Assembly (NCBI GenBank): GCA_013365325.1
Contig: JABVXV010000245.1
Coordinates: 1 to 64,000 of the forward strand
Reading direction: 5' to 3'
DNA from: Dipetalonema caudispina
Taxonomy: Eukaryota; Nematoda; Chromadorea; Rhabditida; Onchocercidae
Length of the DNA: 64,000 nt
Below the pieces are notes generated by a model. The model was not told the origin of the DNA and did not search any database. It saw only the letters and a program-made list of their open reading frames with translations. Below, piece by piece: positions 37,029 to 48,981 of the stretch (the stretch's first letter is position 1; each line of letters begins with the position of its first letter). Made by a program: the position numbers and the translations under genes.

Positions 37029-38858
37029 ATGCACATCTATGATTTTTTTCAACACTTGCCGTATGCATTCGAACAAGTTGCAACAGTGTTCTGGCATCGG
37101 TATCCGAATACAACTGCAAAGCACGTCATAAGTGAAGATTTCATCGAAGTTGCGGTTAGCTCGTTCAAGTTTTTTGGAATTTTTTTAAGAAAAGTATTAA
37201 GATATCCGATAATTCTATTAATATTGATACGTTTTACTAATTTATGTTTTCCTCGTGTATATTTATCAACGGAGTTATCCGGTTATTTAATATCTCGCAC
37301 TTTCGAATCTGCTTACGGACATACGTTAGACATGATACACATGAATCATTTGAACGAGACTAGGTTATTAGTTAAGTAATTTTCCATAATTCATTCTTTA
37401 AAATAGATATGCTAATGTGTATATGCCATATAAAGTTAAATTTTTACAGATCGAAGTATTTGAACGGAAAATTTCTAGAAAAAAATCTTATGCAAACAGA
37501 AAAAAAATGTATTAAATTTATTCAAGAAGTATGCAGAAAATTTATGCATGCAGAAGTTTAAGGTGCACTACGTGTGTGCATTTGCTTTTACATAAATACC
37601 AAGATTTTTGTTGCACGTATTGGATAGTTCATGTTTTCAACAGATTTCAGGTAGATGGGGATCAAATCAGGACGAAAAAATTGATACTGAAACAGACGGG
37701 AACTTTCTTGAAAGCAGTTCCGAAATGGATGTCGCGTTTGACTAACGTCAGGGTATGGTAAATTAATAGTTTCTTAATAGTTATTTTTAAACTATTCATT
37801 CGACTACAAATTTAAAGTTTTAAATTAATTTTTAAAATAATTTCTTGCCGGATCAAATTTTGAATTCAGCGGTTGAAAATAATAGTTTAAAAATAAATCC
37901 ATGGAAGCAAAATTTTGATATGTCCAAAAATATCTAATCTTCCTTATACGACCTTTATAGGTAGTTCCAACAGTCGAGGAGAGCATATTCGATCGAAATA
38001 AAAGGTATTTAGTGACTTACACGAGAAATATTACAATGTTATCCACCTGTAAAATTCATGAACGTTGTGTTTACAAACCGGTATTTTTCTCATTTTATTT
38101 TATCTCGCGATTTCCTTTAATTCACTTTTCGTATTATTTCATTACATGTACTTACTGTGCTGATATTTTTAAACATATATGTGACTTTTTAAAGAGCAGA
38201 ATTCAAATCTTCTTGAAGTTAGCCAGGAAGCATTTCGAATTGTGTAATTTTTCGAACGATTATACGAAAATAATGGCAGAAATTGATTTGTGTCTATTAA
38301 TCAAAAACGGAAGATAGTAATATCTATAGGATAGTTTATATTTAACGATTGAACCAGTATATAATTTCAATAAAAAAATCTTTGAAAATTTTCGTTAAAA
38401 GGGTTTCAAAAACGGCATGCCGGAAACGATTGTTGAACGTGGTGGTTTTGTTTCAACTTCGTTTGGAAAGTTGAATTCGATTATTGAGCGTGTTTTAATG
38501 GCAAATTTCAAAAAGAATATGAGGAAAACAGCAGTCGTTTATATGGAAAAGTTGACAAAAAAGTTGCTTTTCATCTTGTTTTTCTTTGTTGCTCTTGTAG
38601 GTGATTATATTGTCCTTAATTCATTTCACTCTGGCAATACCAGTATTTCTTGAATACTCAGTTTCATGCACCTACGTTGTCTATGAGGATGTATTGAACC
38701 GTCCCTTATTAACTAGATATTACGTATTAAAGTTAAGCCAAAAGTAAATTATTTCATTTTATAGGTTTGGTGAACCAGCACTGGCCACTTACAGAACGAG
38801 CGAGCAACATCTTATTAGGCAAAAGATTAATCGTTGTAATTTTTCCACCCAGGATTGA
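37029..38858 (+). CDS. PRELI/MSF1-domain phospholipid transfer protein (PRELID1-like)
   Basis: Five exons, 37029-37154, 37651-37752, 37961-38080, 38402-38562 and 38765-38858, join in phase to 200 residues (human PRELID1 219). PRELI proteins pair with TRIAP1/Mdm35 in the mitochondrial intermembrane space and carry phospholipids, mainly phosphatidic acid, between the membranes to feed cardiolipin synthesis. FWHRYPNTTAKHVISED near residue 20 is the family signature. RTKKLILKQTG, VPKWMSRL, VEESIFDRN and KIHERCVYKPG follow in family order. The C-terminus (ALATYRTSEQHLIRQ) is not conserved in sequence with human. It resembles PRELID1 more than PRELID3 (slowmo). The acceptor of exon 4 is weak (AAAAG). 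Intron 1 and intron 4 both stay open in frame past the donor, see findings. Confidence 0.93.
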
Positions 38859-39848
38859 TTTTTATAATGTGCCTCTTCCTTCACAATTCCATTCCCTTCA
38901 TCATTGCTTATTAATATCGTGTGTACGACCTCAGGTTTGATCGTACATTTGTATATTTACATATATATATTTGTATATTTTGTCGAAATTTTGTTTCATT
39001 TATTGTTTTTTTTTTTTGAATTTGTAAAGTGTTCTGTTAAATTTTTCAGTCCTTAACTTTTAAAAATGATGAAGTAATTCAATATTGAGCATGTCGCGAT
39101 GTGGGTTTATAACCCTTGTCCCTTTTCTAAAAATTCAAATTGTTTTTCACTTTGTATTTCTTTCCATGAAAATAAGTCATTTTTCGTGTATGGTTGATCT
39201 GTCCGTTCTGTCAGATAAAAGATTACAATGCTGTCTGGTGGCAGTTTCAGTAATTATTGCATTTCATCCTTCAATTTGAAATATTTTTTGAATTTCGCGT
39301 TTTCTTGCAGGTTGTACATGTTATTGTTATTTATAAGTTTTTCCATTAAAATCTACTCTTGCAAGATCTTTTGTTAATATTAATTGGTTCTGTCTGAACC
39401 AGCAAAGTGCATGTAACAAAGGAAATATCTTCAATATATCTTTTTTATCGTATTATTGATCATTTCTTTAAAAATTTAATCTTTCTCGATCATCCAGATA
39501 CAAACGTGGTAAGACTGGAAATGTTTTATGTGACAGAGGTTTATTTGACAAAACTTTTTTCAGGATATAGGCTAAGCAGTTTAAATCATTCAATACAAGT
39601 TGTTCAACGGATGAATTAAATGAAATAATTTGACGTCTGACATCTTGATCTTTTTTACTGAAGCACCACATCCTGCATCATCGGGTAAGGCGTAACGTTG
39701 ATTTTTCATTCTGCTTCTTCAGTGTTTCATTTTTTTTTTTTTTTCAATGGTAAACTAATTTCGTAAATTTCAAGAATTTCATACAGAATTAACGGAAAAT
39801 TAAACTGCATTCAAGGAGAAGTGTAAAGGCAAGAAGATAACCATTTCG
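38859..39848. other. intergenic region between the PRELI gene and EMC5
   Basis: 990 nt, AT-rich. ORFs at 39085-39279 and 39407-39619 show no family likeness. No further feature is supported. Confidence 0.45.
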
Positions 39849-41070
39849 ATGAATCCAACGAGTTTATCAATCTTTCGCGGAGTTTGTTTAGCTGGTCTTG
39901 TCTCACTTCTTCATTGTGCTTATTCAGCTGCACAGGTTTGTAACTTTTGCGTTATCTAAAGGTAATTTGAAATTACTTGAACTTATCGTGAATTGTGATT
40001 TTTACAAGTTTCATTTCATAGAGTAGTAACTCTTCTATTGAGTGCTTTAGTAGTCTTCATAGATGTATGAAAAAAAAAAAGAAAAACAAATTTGCCAATG
40101 CATTAGAACGATTACTGCGGCGTATTAAAAAGGGAAATAGAGTTTAGCACTTAGAAGTGATCGGCTGTTGGTCATCTTCTAATGGTGGTTTACATCAATA
40201 CGAATTTAGTGATTTACGTTGGTCTTATTGAATTTGAGATTACAGGTAAAAATCTAGAAATCAGCAAAATTTCAGGACTATTCCTCTTCTAGTGTTATTT
40301 GGTAAAGTGACCATAAAGTCAAGTAAGCATTACTAGGTAAATTTGCGGTGTTAAAGTAAAGGCGATTAAGTGAAGTTAATCATTTCTTTTTTTTCAAGAT
40401 AGCAATTTTCTTTGATTGTGATTAGCTAACTACCATTATGTTAGGACTAAGTATTACCCTAGCTCTTACAAATAATACTGATATTTTCTAATTCTTAATG
40501 AGTGTTTCAAACTAACGGCCATTTACCAATGAATGATTTGAATGGAATAGATTTGCCTGTTGGTTTCCTGGGCACTTTTAGGAAATCATGAACGGCGGTA
40601 TAGATTAACCGCTAGAGTTACTATAATTTCCTTATTTTTCAATTGTTATATAAGCAAGCATAAGAAATCCTGATTTCAATTGTCTCAGATTTCCTTGATT
40701 AAGATTGATTATAGTATTTACGAAATCTTTTGCAGCATAGATTTTATTTACGACTGACGGAACAACCGTTCACTCAACTACCTCTTGATATTGCGGTACA
40801 AACAGTCGTGAGCTTAATTGCTTTCGTTTATAGTGCTACTTATATTGCTGGAGAATTTCAACCAATCCGTTCTGATTTACAGGTTTATTATTGCTACTAT
40901 TAAATCCGCTTCGATAATTTTTACATATCGGTTCCATTAATGATGCTTTTTTTGAAAATTTTTAAATATTTCACTCTCCGCTTTGGATGTAGAAAGAACG
41001 AAAGGACTTACTTTTCTTCAAAAGTAGACCGCAACACAAAACGCTAAGTGAGACGCCATTGATGACTTAG
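39849..41070 (+). CDS. EMC5: ER membrane protein complex subunit 5 (EMC5/MMGT1)
   Basis: Three exons, 39849-39935, 40736-40882 and 40993-41070, join in phase to 103 residues. EMC5 is a two-helix core subunit of the ER membrane protein complex, which inserts and matures membrane proteins; the family was earlier named membrane magnesium transporter 1. Helix 1 ends HCAYSAAQHRFYLRLTEQP, matching the human block HAAFSAAQHRSYMRLTEK. LPLDIAVQTVVSLIAF is helix 2, and YIAGEFQPIRSDLQ closes it as in the family. The third exon (KERKDLLFFKSRPQ) gives a short basic tail, so the protein is about 28 residues shorter than human EMC5 (131). The tail exon is less certain than the first two. Confidence 0.92.
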
Positions 41071-42133
41071 AATAGGTAAAACTAAAATTTGGAAGTCGTT
41101 ATGTGTTTAATCATTTAAAGTCATCATATGAATTTAAATGATTACAAACTTGTTTTTTTTACGATAACTAAATTTTATAACTGCAGAGATCATTAAATTA
41201 CGGATAGGGTAAAAAAAAATGAATTTTTTAGACGTTGTGAATGAATTTTCAAGATAACGAATGGGGAGTAGCTGGAACTAGGTTATTCTTAATTTCTTTT
41301 TTTCGAAGTTGTTGATGCTTAATGATTCTAGAATCGTACAAAATCATGGGATACAGTTGGAAATTGCCCGTCATTTTATACATTCGATCATCGTGCAAAA
41401 ACTCTTTCACCATCATACAGCGATTCAGACCAGCAGTACTGCGATTCTTCACTGGTTCTTTTTCGAAAGTTCCATTTTTGTTTTGAAATCTCATTTTCCT
41501 TCAGTCTAAAACTATTTTCAACTGCAATGGTTTTCTTCGAAGTTTTATTTTCAAATTTGGTAAATGAAACTAGGAAAGTTACGAAGTGCTTTTTATATCA
41601 GAAATCTGGGAGAATACGTAGGAAGTTAGTGTAATCGGTTTACGACAAAACCTTCTGTTATCTTTCTCTTTTTTTCAATATTCGTAATTCTTACATTTTG
41701 AATAACGCTTTCGGTATTTGTTGTAAATGTATGAAAATATTTATATTTTTGAGGATAGTTGCTAAATATGATTGGATACTTTATTTGCTTGTTTATTTTT
41801 CCTATGACAGCATTTTATAAGTCCGCTATATTTTTCAATAACAAATGATAGATGTTCAGTAGTATTAAATAAGTAAGTTAGAGTATCAGAAAAGAAAGGA
41901 TAGGCTCAATTCTGTGTGGAGGACTCTCTGAATCCTTCCAAACAGTTAAAACGCCTGTTTCATGACTTTTTTCTTTATTGTTTTATTAACAACTTCTTTT
42001 ACCAAATTTATCAAACTCCTCAGTTATAGGGTCTGTCCTCATCAGCTGTCCAAGATGGCGAACTTTTTCAGTGCAGCAGTTGATCATTAAATATTCGACA
42101 TTATTCCCTTCATTTTTTCCGGTCCTCTCATTT
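41071..42133. other. intergenic region between EMC5 and NDUFAF6
   Basis: 1.06 kb, AT-rich. A short ORF starting at 42055 (MANFFSAAVDH) ends at 42090 and would be an upstream ORF only if the NDUFAF6 leader begins before it. TTTTTCAG at 42063-42070 is a possible leader acceptor that would remove it. Confidence 0.45.
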
Positions 42134-44232
42134 ATGCCTCAACAGGTATGCTAATAAAATTTTCTGATTTTCTAGAAATTTTATAAATTCGAAAAATTTT
42201 AATTAGAAAAAAATTTAGTCTCTGAATCATATTTTATGGGTCGTCATTTAGGTAATAACTACTTCATTCGAACGAAAAACGACATCATTTCGAGCCGCTA
42301 TCCATAAAGTTGTTGGAAATGATTTGTCCGGAAAGTCTTTAATGAAAAACGACAGATCATTGCAACGAAGTTCGCATTTAAAGTCTTCTAACAAGGTAAC
42401 GATCCTTTGCGATGGATGCTTTGAACTCATTTCTTATAATTCTAGGAAAAAACCTACCCGGAACGATAAATGTTATTAAGTGTGGGAAAAGTGATAAATA
42501 GTTCACGCTTAGTGTCATCTTCGATGCTTGGTAGATTAAGTACGATAACTTTTTCTTACTTCAATGCAAATTTTGAATATCAACCGAATTAATAACACTG
42601 TAGTTGAAATTCGCAACGATTGATTCAAGTGCTTCTGTATTTGTGCAGTTTCACTATTTTTACTAATGTCTTCTGTCATCTCAATTGGCTTAGCGTAAAA
42701 GAAAGGGATGCTGATCATACCTAGTTAAAGTGCTCAGTTTGTGCTTCCAGGTAATAAACGAAGCCATTCATCAATGTTTAAAAATAACTCGTGAACGAGA
42801 TTATACAAATTATGTTGCCGGATTGGTGATGCCATCAGAAATCCAACCTGCTTTGTTCACCGTAAATCTTTCACCTCATCCTACTTTTGTTTTCACTGAC
42901 TTAATGAAATTAAGAGAAATCTTGTAGTGTATCTTGTGAAACTGTCAGTTCTGAAGTGTATTTCCAGCTTCTGGCTTTCAATGTAGAATTAGCCGTTATC
43001 CGAGACCAAGTTGTTCGTAATTCTGGAGTTTCCGGAATATATCGTTTGCAATTCTGGAAAGATACTTTAGATGTTTTATATGGTCAAGCGAAAGGACCAC
43101 TACCTCGGTAAATTCGAATGTCTATTTTCAAAATTTAATTTTCCTGATAATTGTATCCAATAATCAGACAAATTTCTAGACAACCGGTTGCGATAGCTTT
43201 AAGTCTCTTCGGACATCATTTTGATGAGCATTTATTGAGAAATTTGATCACTGCAAGGCAAAGAACGTTGGGTGATCGTCCATTCGAATCTCTCAACGAT
43301 GTTAAGAAATATGGCATCGAAACTACAGGCTCCTTAATTCAATTAGTAATGCATTTGCTTTCTGGCTCTCATAAGGCTAATGAGGTACTGCTCTCTGAAG
43401 AAACAGTTCAAGCAGTCGAGTCAATGTCGCATGCTGTTTCAGTTATCACATTGGTCAGGTACATATTTTCAGTAGAAATCTCTGCTTTTTCAAGTTTAAA
43501 TTTTTCATTTCAAACTTTAATTTTTGAAGCTTCCGAATAGTTTTTAAAAATCTTTACTGGATTTATAACAGATCAATGATGCCGTTATTGGCAAGAGGAA
43601 TCTTTCTACTTCCGAGTGATCTAATGGAGAAATATTACTTAAATGTAGATGATATATTCGAGAATAAGAAGCAGAATGCATTACGTGATTTAGTCGAGGA
43701 GCTTACTAATGTTAATTTTTTGAAATTTATTAATTTTCGTGAATTATCTTTTGATTACTTAGTTCTTGGATTCATTGCAGAAAAATTATGTAGTCCTTTA
43801 TGTGCAGTTCTCAAGAGGGCTTTTGAAATACTATGAATAAGAATTCTGATAAATCTGGCTCACTGCTAATTCTTGAAAACTTTTCTAAGGGATGACCATT
43901 CCTTTATTCACTTATTTTTGAAGATTCTCTCACTAATTAACCGATTAATCGACGTTTCTGTCGAGACCCACTCAGCTGGTCATATTTTATGAGCTTTTAT
44001 TAATTCTTTAAATTTTAAGATAGCTGAGGAGGAACTTTTAAAAAGTAGACAATATCGTGAAAGCATCAAACCTAACCTACGACTGGCACTTATGGCAAGC
44101 GGTGCGACACTGGATCATCTGGTGAAAACGCTTCGTGAAAGCAACTATAATTTACTGAATGCACGACTTCAGCGTGGATACGATCTTCTTGCATGGCGTT
44201 TTTGGTGGCGTAAGTTACTTGGTCGGTACTGA
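42134..44232 (+). CDS. NDUFAF6: NDUFAF6, complex I assembly factor of the squalene/phytoene synthase fold
   Basis: Seven exons, 42134-42145, 42252-42395, 42751-42861, 42968-43107, 43180-43458, 43572-43710 and 44020-44232, join in phase to 345 residues (human 333). NDUFAF6 is a mitochondrial matrix and inner-membrane factor needed for early assembly of respiratory complex I (ND1 module). The N-terminus is basic and Ser/Thr-rich, fitting import. ERDYTNYVAGLVMPSE, LLAFNVELAVIRDQV, IYRLQFWKDTL and QPVAIALSLF follow the family order. SMMPLLARGIFLLPSDLM and the helical C-terminus come last. I see no paired DXXXD motifs of a working prenyl synthase, as expected for this branch. The first coding exon is only four codons, so the start is the least sure part; the same exon is open further upstream. 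Confidence 0.94.
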
Positions 44233-47200
44233 CACTGAGTTTGCAAGGAATAAGATTTCATCCATTGCAGATGGATATTGCTCGGGCTCAACGTCATAAC
44301 ACATACTTCATTTCTTTCTTTTCAAAATTTCCACTATCTCATTGTTTTGCTTAGTGGTTCATTATATTTAGTGTTTTCACGCTATGTTTTTACTATTATC
44401 ATTCATTTTTCCTATTCTTTGAATTGCTTTCTTGATTTACTTTAAGAGCCAATAATTTTAGAAATTCGTGTATTGTCAAATGTTTACTGAAGAAAGTTAC
44501 TACATCTATGAGGAGGAGCAAATAACTTGTATTAGCAACTGTTGTGATTTCTTTTCTTGAGAAAATGTTGTTTATGTTTTCATAATCATTAGCAATGATT
44601 TTTCGTTATTTTATTAGAAGATTGTAAAATTCACGATAAGTTTGTCTCATGCATTAAGGTTAAAGTTGCTGACTTCATAAGGTTCAGTTCTCAACTTAAT
44701 AATTATTCAAACTGGAATCAAATACTGAATATTTATGGTCGCCATTACTTGGTATGGATGTGTGAATTTTTTAAAACTATTTTATAATATAGTCATTTTC
44801 TGAATAAATCATGCTAATTTTCTTAATAGTTTTATTTAGATCACAAAAATTAATAGAAGCAAAATGCTACAGAGATATTACGGTAAGGCATGAATGTAGG
44901 TATTTCAAGGAAGTCGAGAAATCTTGACTGCATAATAATGGTTGACGGTAATAAGTCAATCTGAAGAATTGTTAGTATAAAGCAGGGAATTTATGATTTT
45001 ACAAAGTAAGGTGGTTTTAGCACCTTTTTACTTTGGAAAATTAAATGGATGGATATTTATGTGCCGCTCATGCGGAATGGAGTTTTGTTGTTAGTTAACA
45101 AATAATGTCGCGCATAATTATTAAGTTTTGATGAAGAAATGGATAATGTATTCTGGATAAGTAATAAAGTAGAAGAAAGAGAAATGATAATTTCAACACG
45201 ACATGTTGAAAACAGTTGATGGGATGAAACAGTATTTTGCGAACTATTTGCTAATTTTTCTGTTCATTATCTATTATTTTAAAATTGGAACTTTTCAACA
45301 TGAAATTTGATGGATGAAAATTGGGGATCTTCCGATTTACCAGCAACTTTCTTCTCTGAGATACCTAGTTTACAATTTCACTAACTAGTAATTTGAAGAG
45401 GAGGAGAACTTTTAATTTAAGTAATTATTAATGATATGTTTTCTTTGTTTAATTGCTTGTTGCTATAGCACAATGATTATTGATGATAGACGTATACGAT
45501 TTATAGGTTTCGGTTTTAAATTTACCGAAAAGGTTTTTAAAGAAAGTTAAATACAAATAAAAAAAGTATCTAAACAGACATTATACTAACGTTCGTATTA
45601 ATTATTTAGTTCATTGATTTCGTTTACCAATAAATTTTCTTTTTACAATTCATTCCGATGCATTTTAATCTATAAAATGATTGTTGCAGTGGAATGAAGC
45701 GATAAGCAACCAATAATAGCAAAGCTAAAAAAATGAATATCTGAGGTATTTGTAAAGTTTTGAAACATGAATTTCTTTTATCATTATTATTATCACAGTT
45801 CTACGCTTCCCAGATATGTAGTAAATTCAATTCTTTTTCTCCTTTTTATACTAATGATTTTAAATCCTTAAATTGTTCCGGCATTAGAAGTTTATATCAT
45901 ATTTCCAGCTCGATACTTACTTGAACGGTTAATTATTCCATTTATCTAATATATTAATTTTTAATTTTGATTTAATTTGCATGAAAATTCAGCAAGTTAT
46001 ACAAAAGAAGACATGAATTACCTAATCATACGTTATATTTACGTTAAACTATTACGTGAGCTATGTTTTGTTTTCCTTAACTATGTTTATGTGTATTTTA
46101 TACATGTATTTATACGTGGAATATCGATGATGTTACTGTATTTAGACATAAATGATCTTACGATAATTGCTGTTTTTCTTTGAATAGTTGTAAAACTATA
46201 TATGACTCTATTTCAGCAAGTAAAGCTCGAAATTTTGGTATTTTTCGAAATATGCTTGATCAACTATCTACATACGGTAATGTTTTAGAAGAACAGATTT
46301 GGCTTGTGGTTAGTCGTTCATTTTCCAGTTCTATAATTGGTCACTCTTATCCGTCTAAACATTCTTTTAGCAATCACAACATGTCTTATATCCGTTGAAT
46401 TCCAAGTAACTTTTTATTGTCGTAATTTCTCACCACATAACAATTCCAATGATAACTTTTTATCCAGAATTTTCTATAATCTCTTTGTAGACTATAATCT
46501 AAATTTTTGGAATGTATTAAAATTCAAGATACTCCATAAGATCATATTAAAATTCATGAAATTAATAAAAAAATCCACAGGTTTTCGGAAGTTATTCAAT
46601 AGGATTGATGCAATGTCATGCGTTGATATTTTTTAATATTGCGATTTCTACAAGGAGTCGCATTTGTTGCGAATTCCCCAGTAATGGTTGTTTCTAACCT
46701 CTGAAGCTATTTTGCTAAGCAAGTACCTTTTTTTCTAACTTGCTAACTTTTTACCTATATTACGCTTAATTTGTATTTAGAAAATGATAATAATGTGCTT
46801 TCTATCATCCGAACATTATCTTATAATGAGATGTTATCAGTGATATGGATAACGATAACTGCGATATGGATTATTGAGATAGTTAATTTTGTTAGATGTT
46901 CAATATCACTATAATTTGCCATGTTTAACATTATTTCTGCATAGCTATCATAACTTAGCTTTTTCCGATTTTCGATTTAGGATTAGTCATGTTATGCTTG
47001 GATTCAGTTATAACAAATTCCTTTTCGGTATTTCACATCTATTTTATCACAGTTAGACATTGATGATATTGTATGCCTGCTTGCATTTATCATTTATGGA
47101 TTATACTATCGAAGTAATAACGAAAAGAATCCTTTAGTGGACAATGCCGAATTTCAATAAATATCAGCTGTAAATGTGTAGATAAATTAGACTATTAGAG

Positions 47201-48981
47201 GAATATGGAAAAGTAATACCGATTACAAAAGTTGATAACAGGATGATAAAATATGCCAATATTGTATCAAATGTAATGAATATCCTAATTCGATTTGAAA
47301 TGATGTTAAAATAAAGTGTATTTATTCAATTGGTATTATATATTGTTTTAATTATAAACAAGTTAATATTACTTACAAAATTAAGACAAAATGATTTCAT
47401 TAATATGTAGCACATATTAATGAGAAAGGTTATTTTGTGTAATTATAACTAATTTATCTTCTTTTGTTTTCTATTTACAAAACGAAAAACTTTCATATTT
47501 AAAAGTTCGTAGCACGAACCACTTCAGTAAAATTCCTATGATGTAATTTTGAAGACACCCACAGTTTGAGTGAAAATGAGTAATTTTGGATGGAATACGA
47601 GTGATCACTGGGTAATTTTATCTCTGCTAATTAATCATCTTTCATTATTTTCACATCAACACATTAGCAATATGAAAGGATTTGAATCATACAACATTAG
47701 GATCGGTGGTGCAATTCTTAACCAAAATTAGAATTAGCTTCTAATTGTCTTTTTTTTTAAAAAAAAGTAGATTGGGATTACTTTCGAAACTAACAATTTC
47801 AAAATTTAACTAAGACAAAGATGATTTCTATTTGAAACATTATTAATAATTACAACTGCATAAACTATACCAAAACTATATACATTGCAAAATAAAAAGC
47901 AGAAAATTATCATACAATAATCAGAAATTTCTTCGATACTTCTCGTTACATTAATAAATAAATCGCATAGATGCGAACTACAAATTTTCAAAACGGAAGA
48001 TTTAAATTTTTTTTCAAGTCTTCAAAAAAAATGCTTCACAATAATACCTATCAAATTATTCATGACATGCTAATTTTAGATTTTGGAAACTAGTGATAGA
48101 ACATTTTTACAAAATTTCGAAAATATATTACTTATTATAAAAACTGGAATTTTGAAGGAGAAAAAACTGTAATATGCTTTAATTACTGAACAATAATTTG
48201 TAGACTTCCAATTTCTTCATTTTTTGTGTAGAAATTCGGAATTGTCATTATGTAGGCAGTACAGGTATTTATTACATGCTTTATTTATGATATGAATAAT
48301 TACTCAAAGTGAACGATAATAAATTTTTAAATTTCAACAAAAAAAATTGGAAATGGATTTCTTCTAAAATTAACAGCAAACAATTAAGCAAAAAATAAAG
48401 CACTGTAAGGCAATTAAGATTTAAACTTTACAAATTTATCCTCTCCAAAAATCAATATATTCACATATATTAACAACTTACTTAATTTCAAGAGTGAGAA
48501 CTTACTTTTCGTTAAAATGATTAGTAAATTTAATAACATTTTAACGATCCGAATTTTAGGATTAAGATACGGATTTATGTGTGATTGCTAGAATTTCTAA
48601 CCATCTTAAAATTTCATTATGCTAATGTCGCATTTGGCACAGCGTAATGTTACAATAAACATACATGACGATGATATTAATAATGTATGATATGTCTTTG
48701 GTGAGGTGAATTTTGAGGTAAGAAATTTTTTAAGGCAAAAGATTGAAAATAATGACACAATATGACAACATATTATAGTAATGACGCTGAATTTAACATA
48801 GCTGTATTGTAATTATTTTAATTTTTGCTCTTATTTTATTATATTCTGTTTTATTCTTATTCTATTTAACTTGTATTTATTCAACTTCTTTTCTATTTTA
48901 TTTTATAATTTCCTTTAGCAGTAGTAATAACATGTCCTTTTTTCTTCGTCTTCTTTCTTTTTTGTTATCTAATTGAATTAA
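44233..48981. other. gene-poor AT-rich stretch between convergent genes
   Basis: 4.7 kb between NDUFAF6 (plus) and the CLC channel (minus). It is dense in short A and T runs. No recognisable gene was found. One exon-like block at 46217-46308 (+) has a good acceptor and donor, but I cannot join it to partners. Confidence 0.45.
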
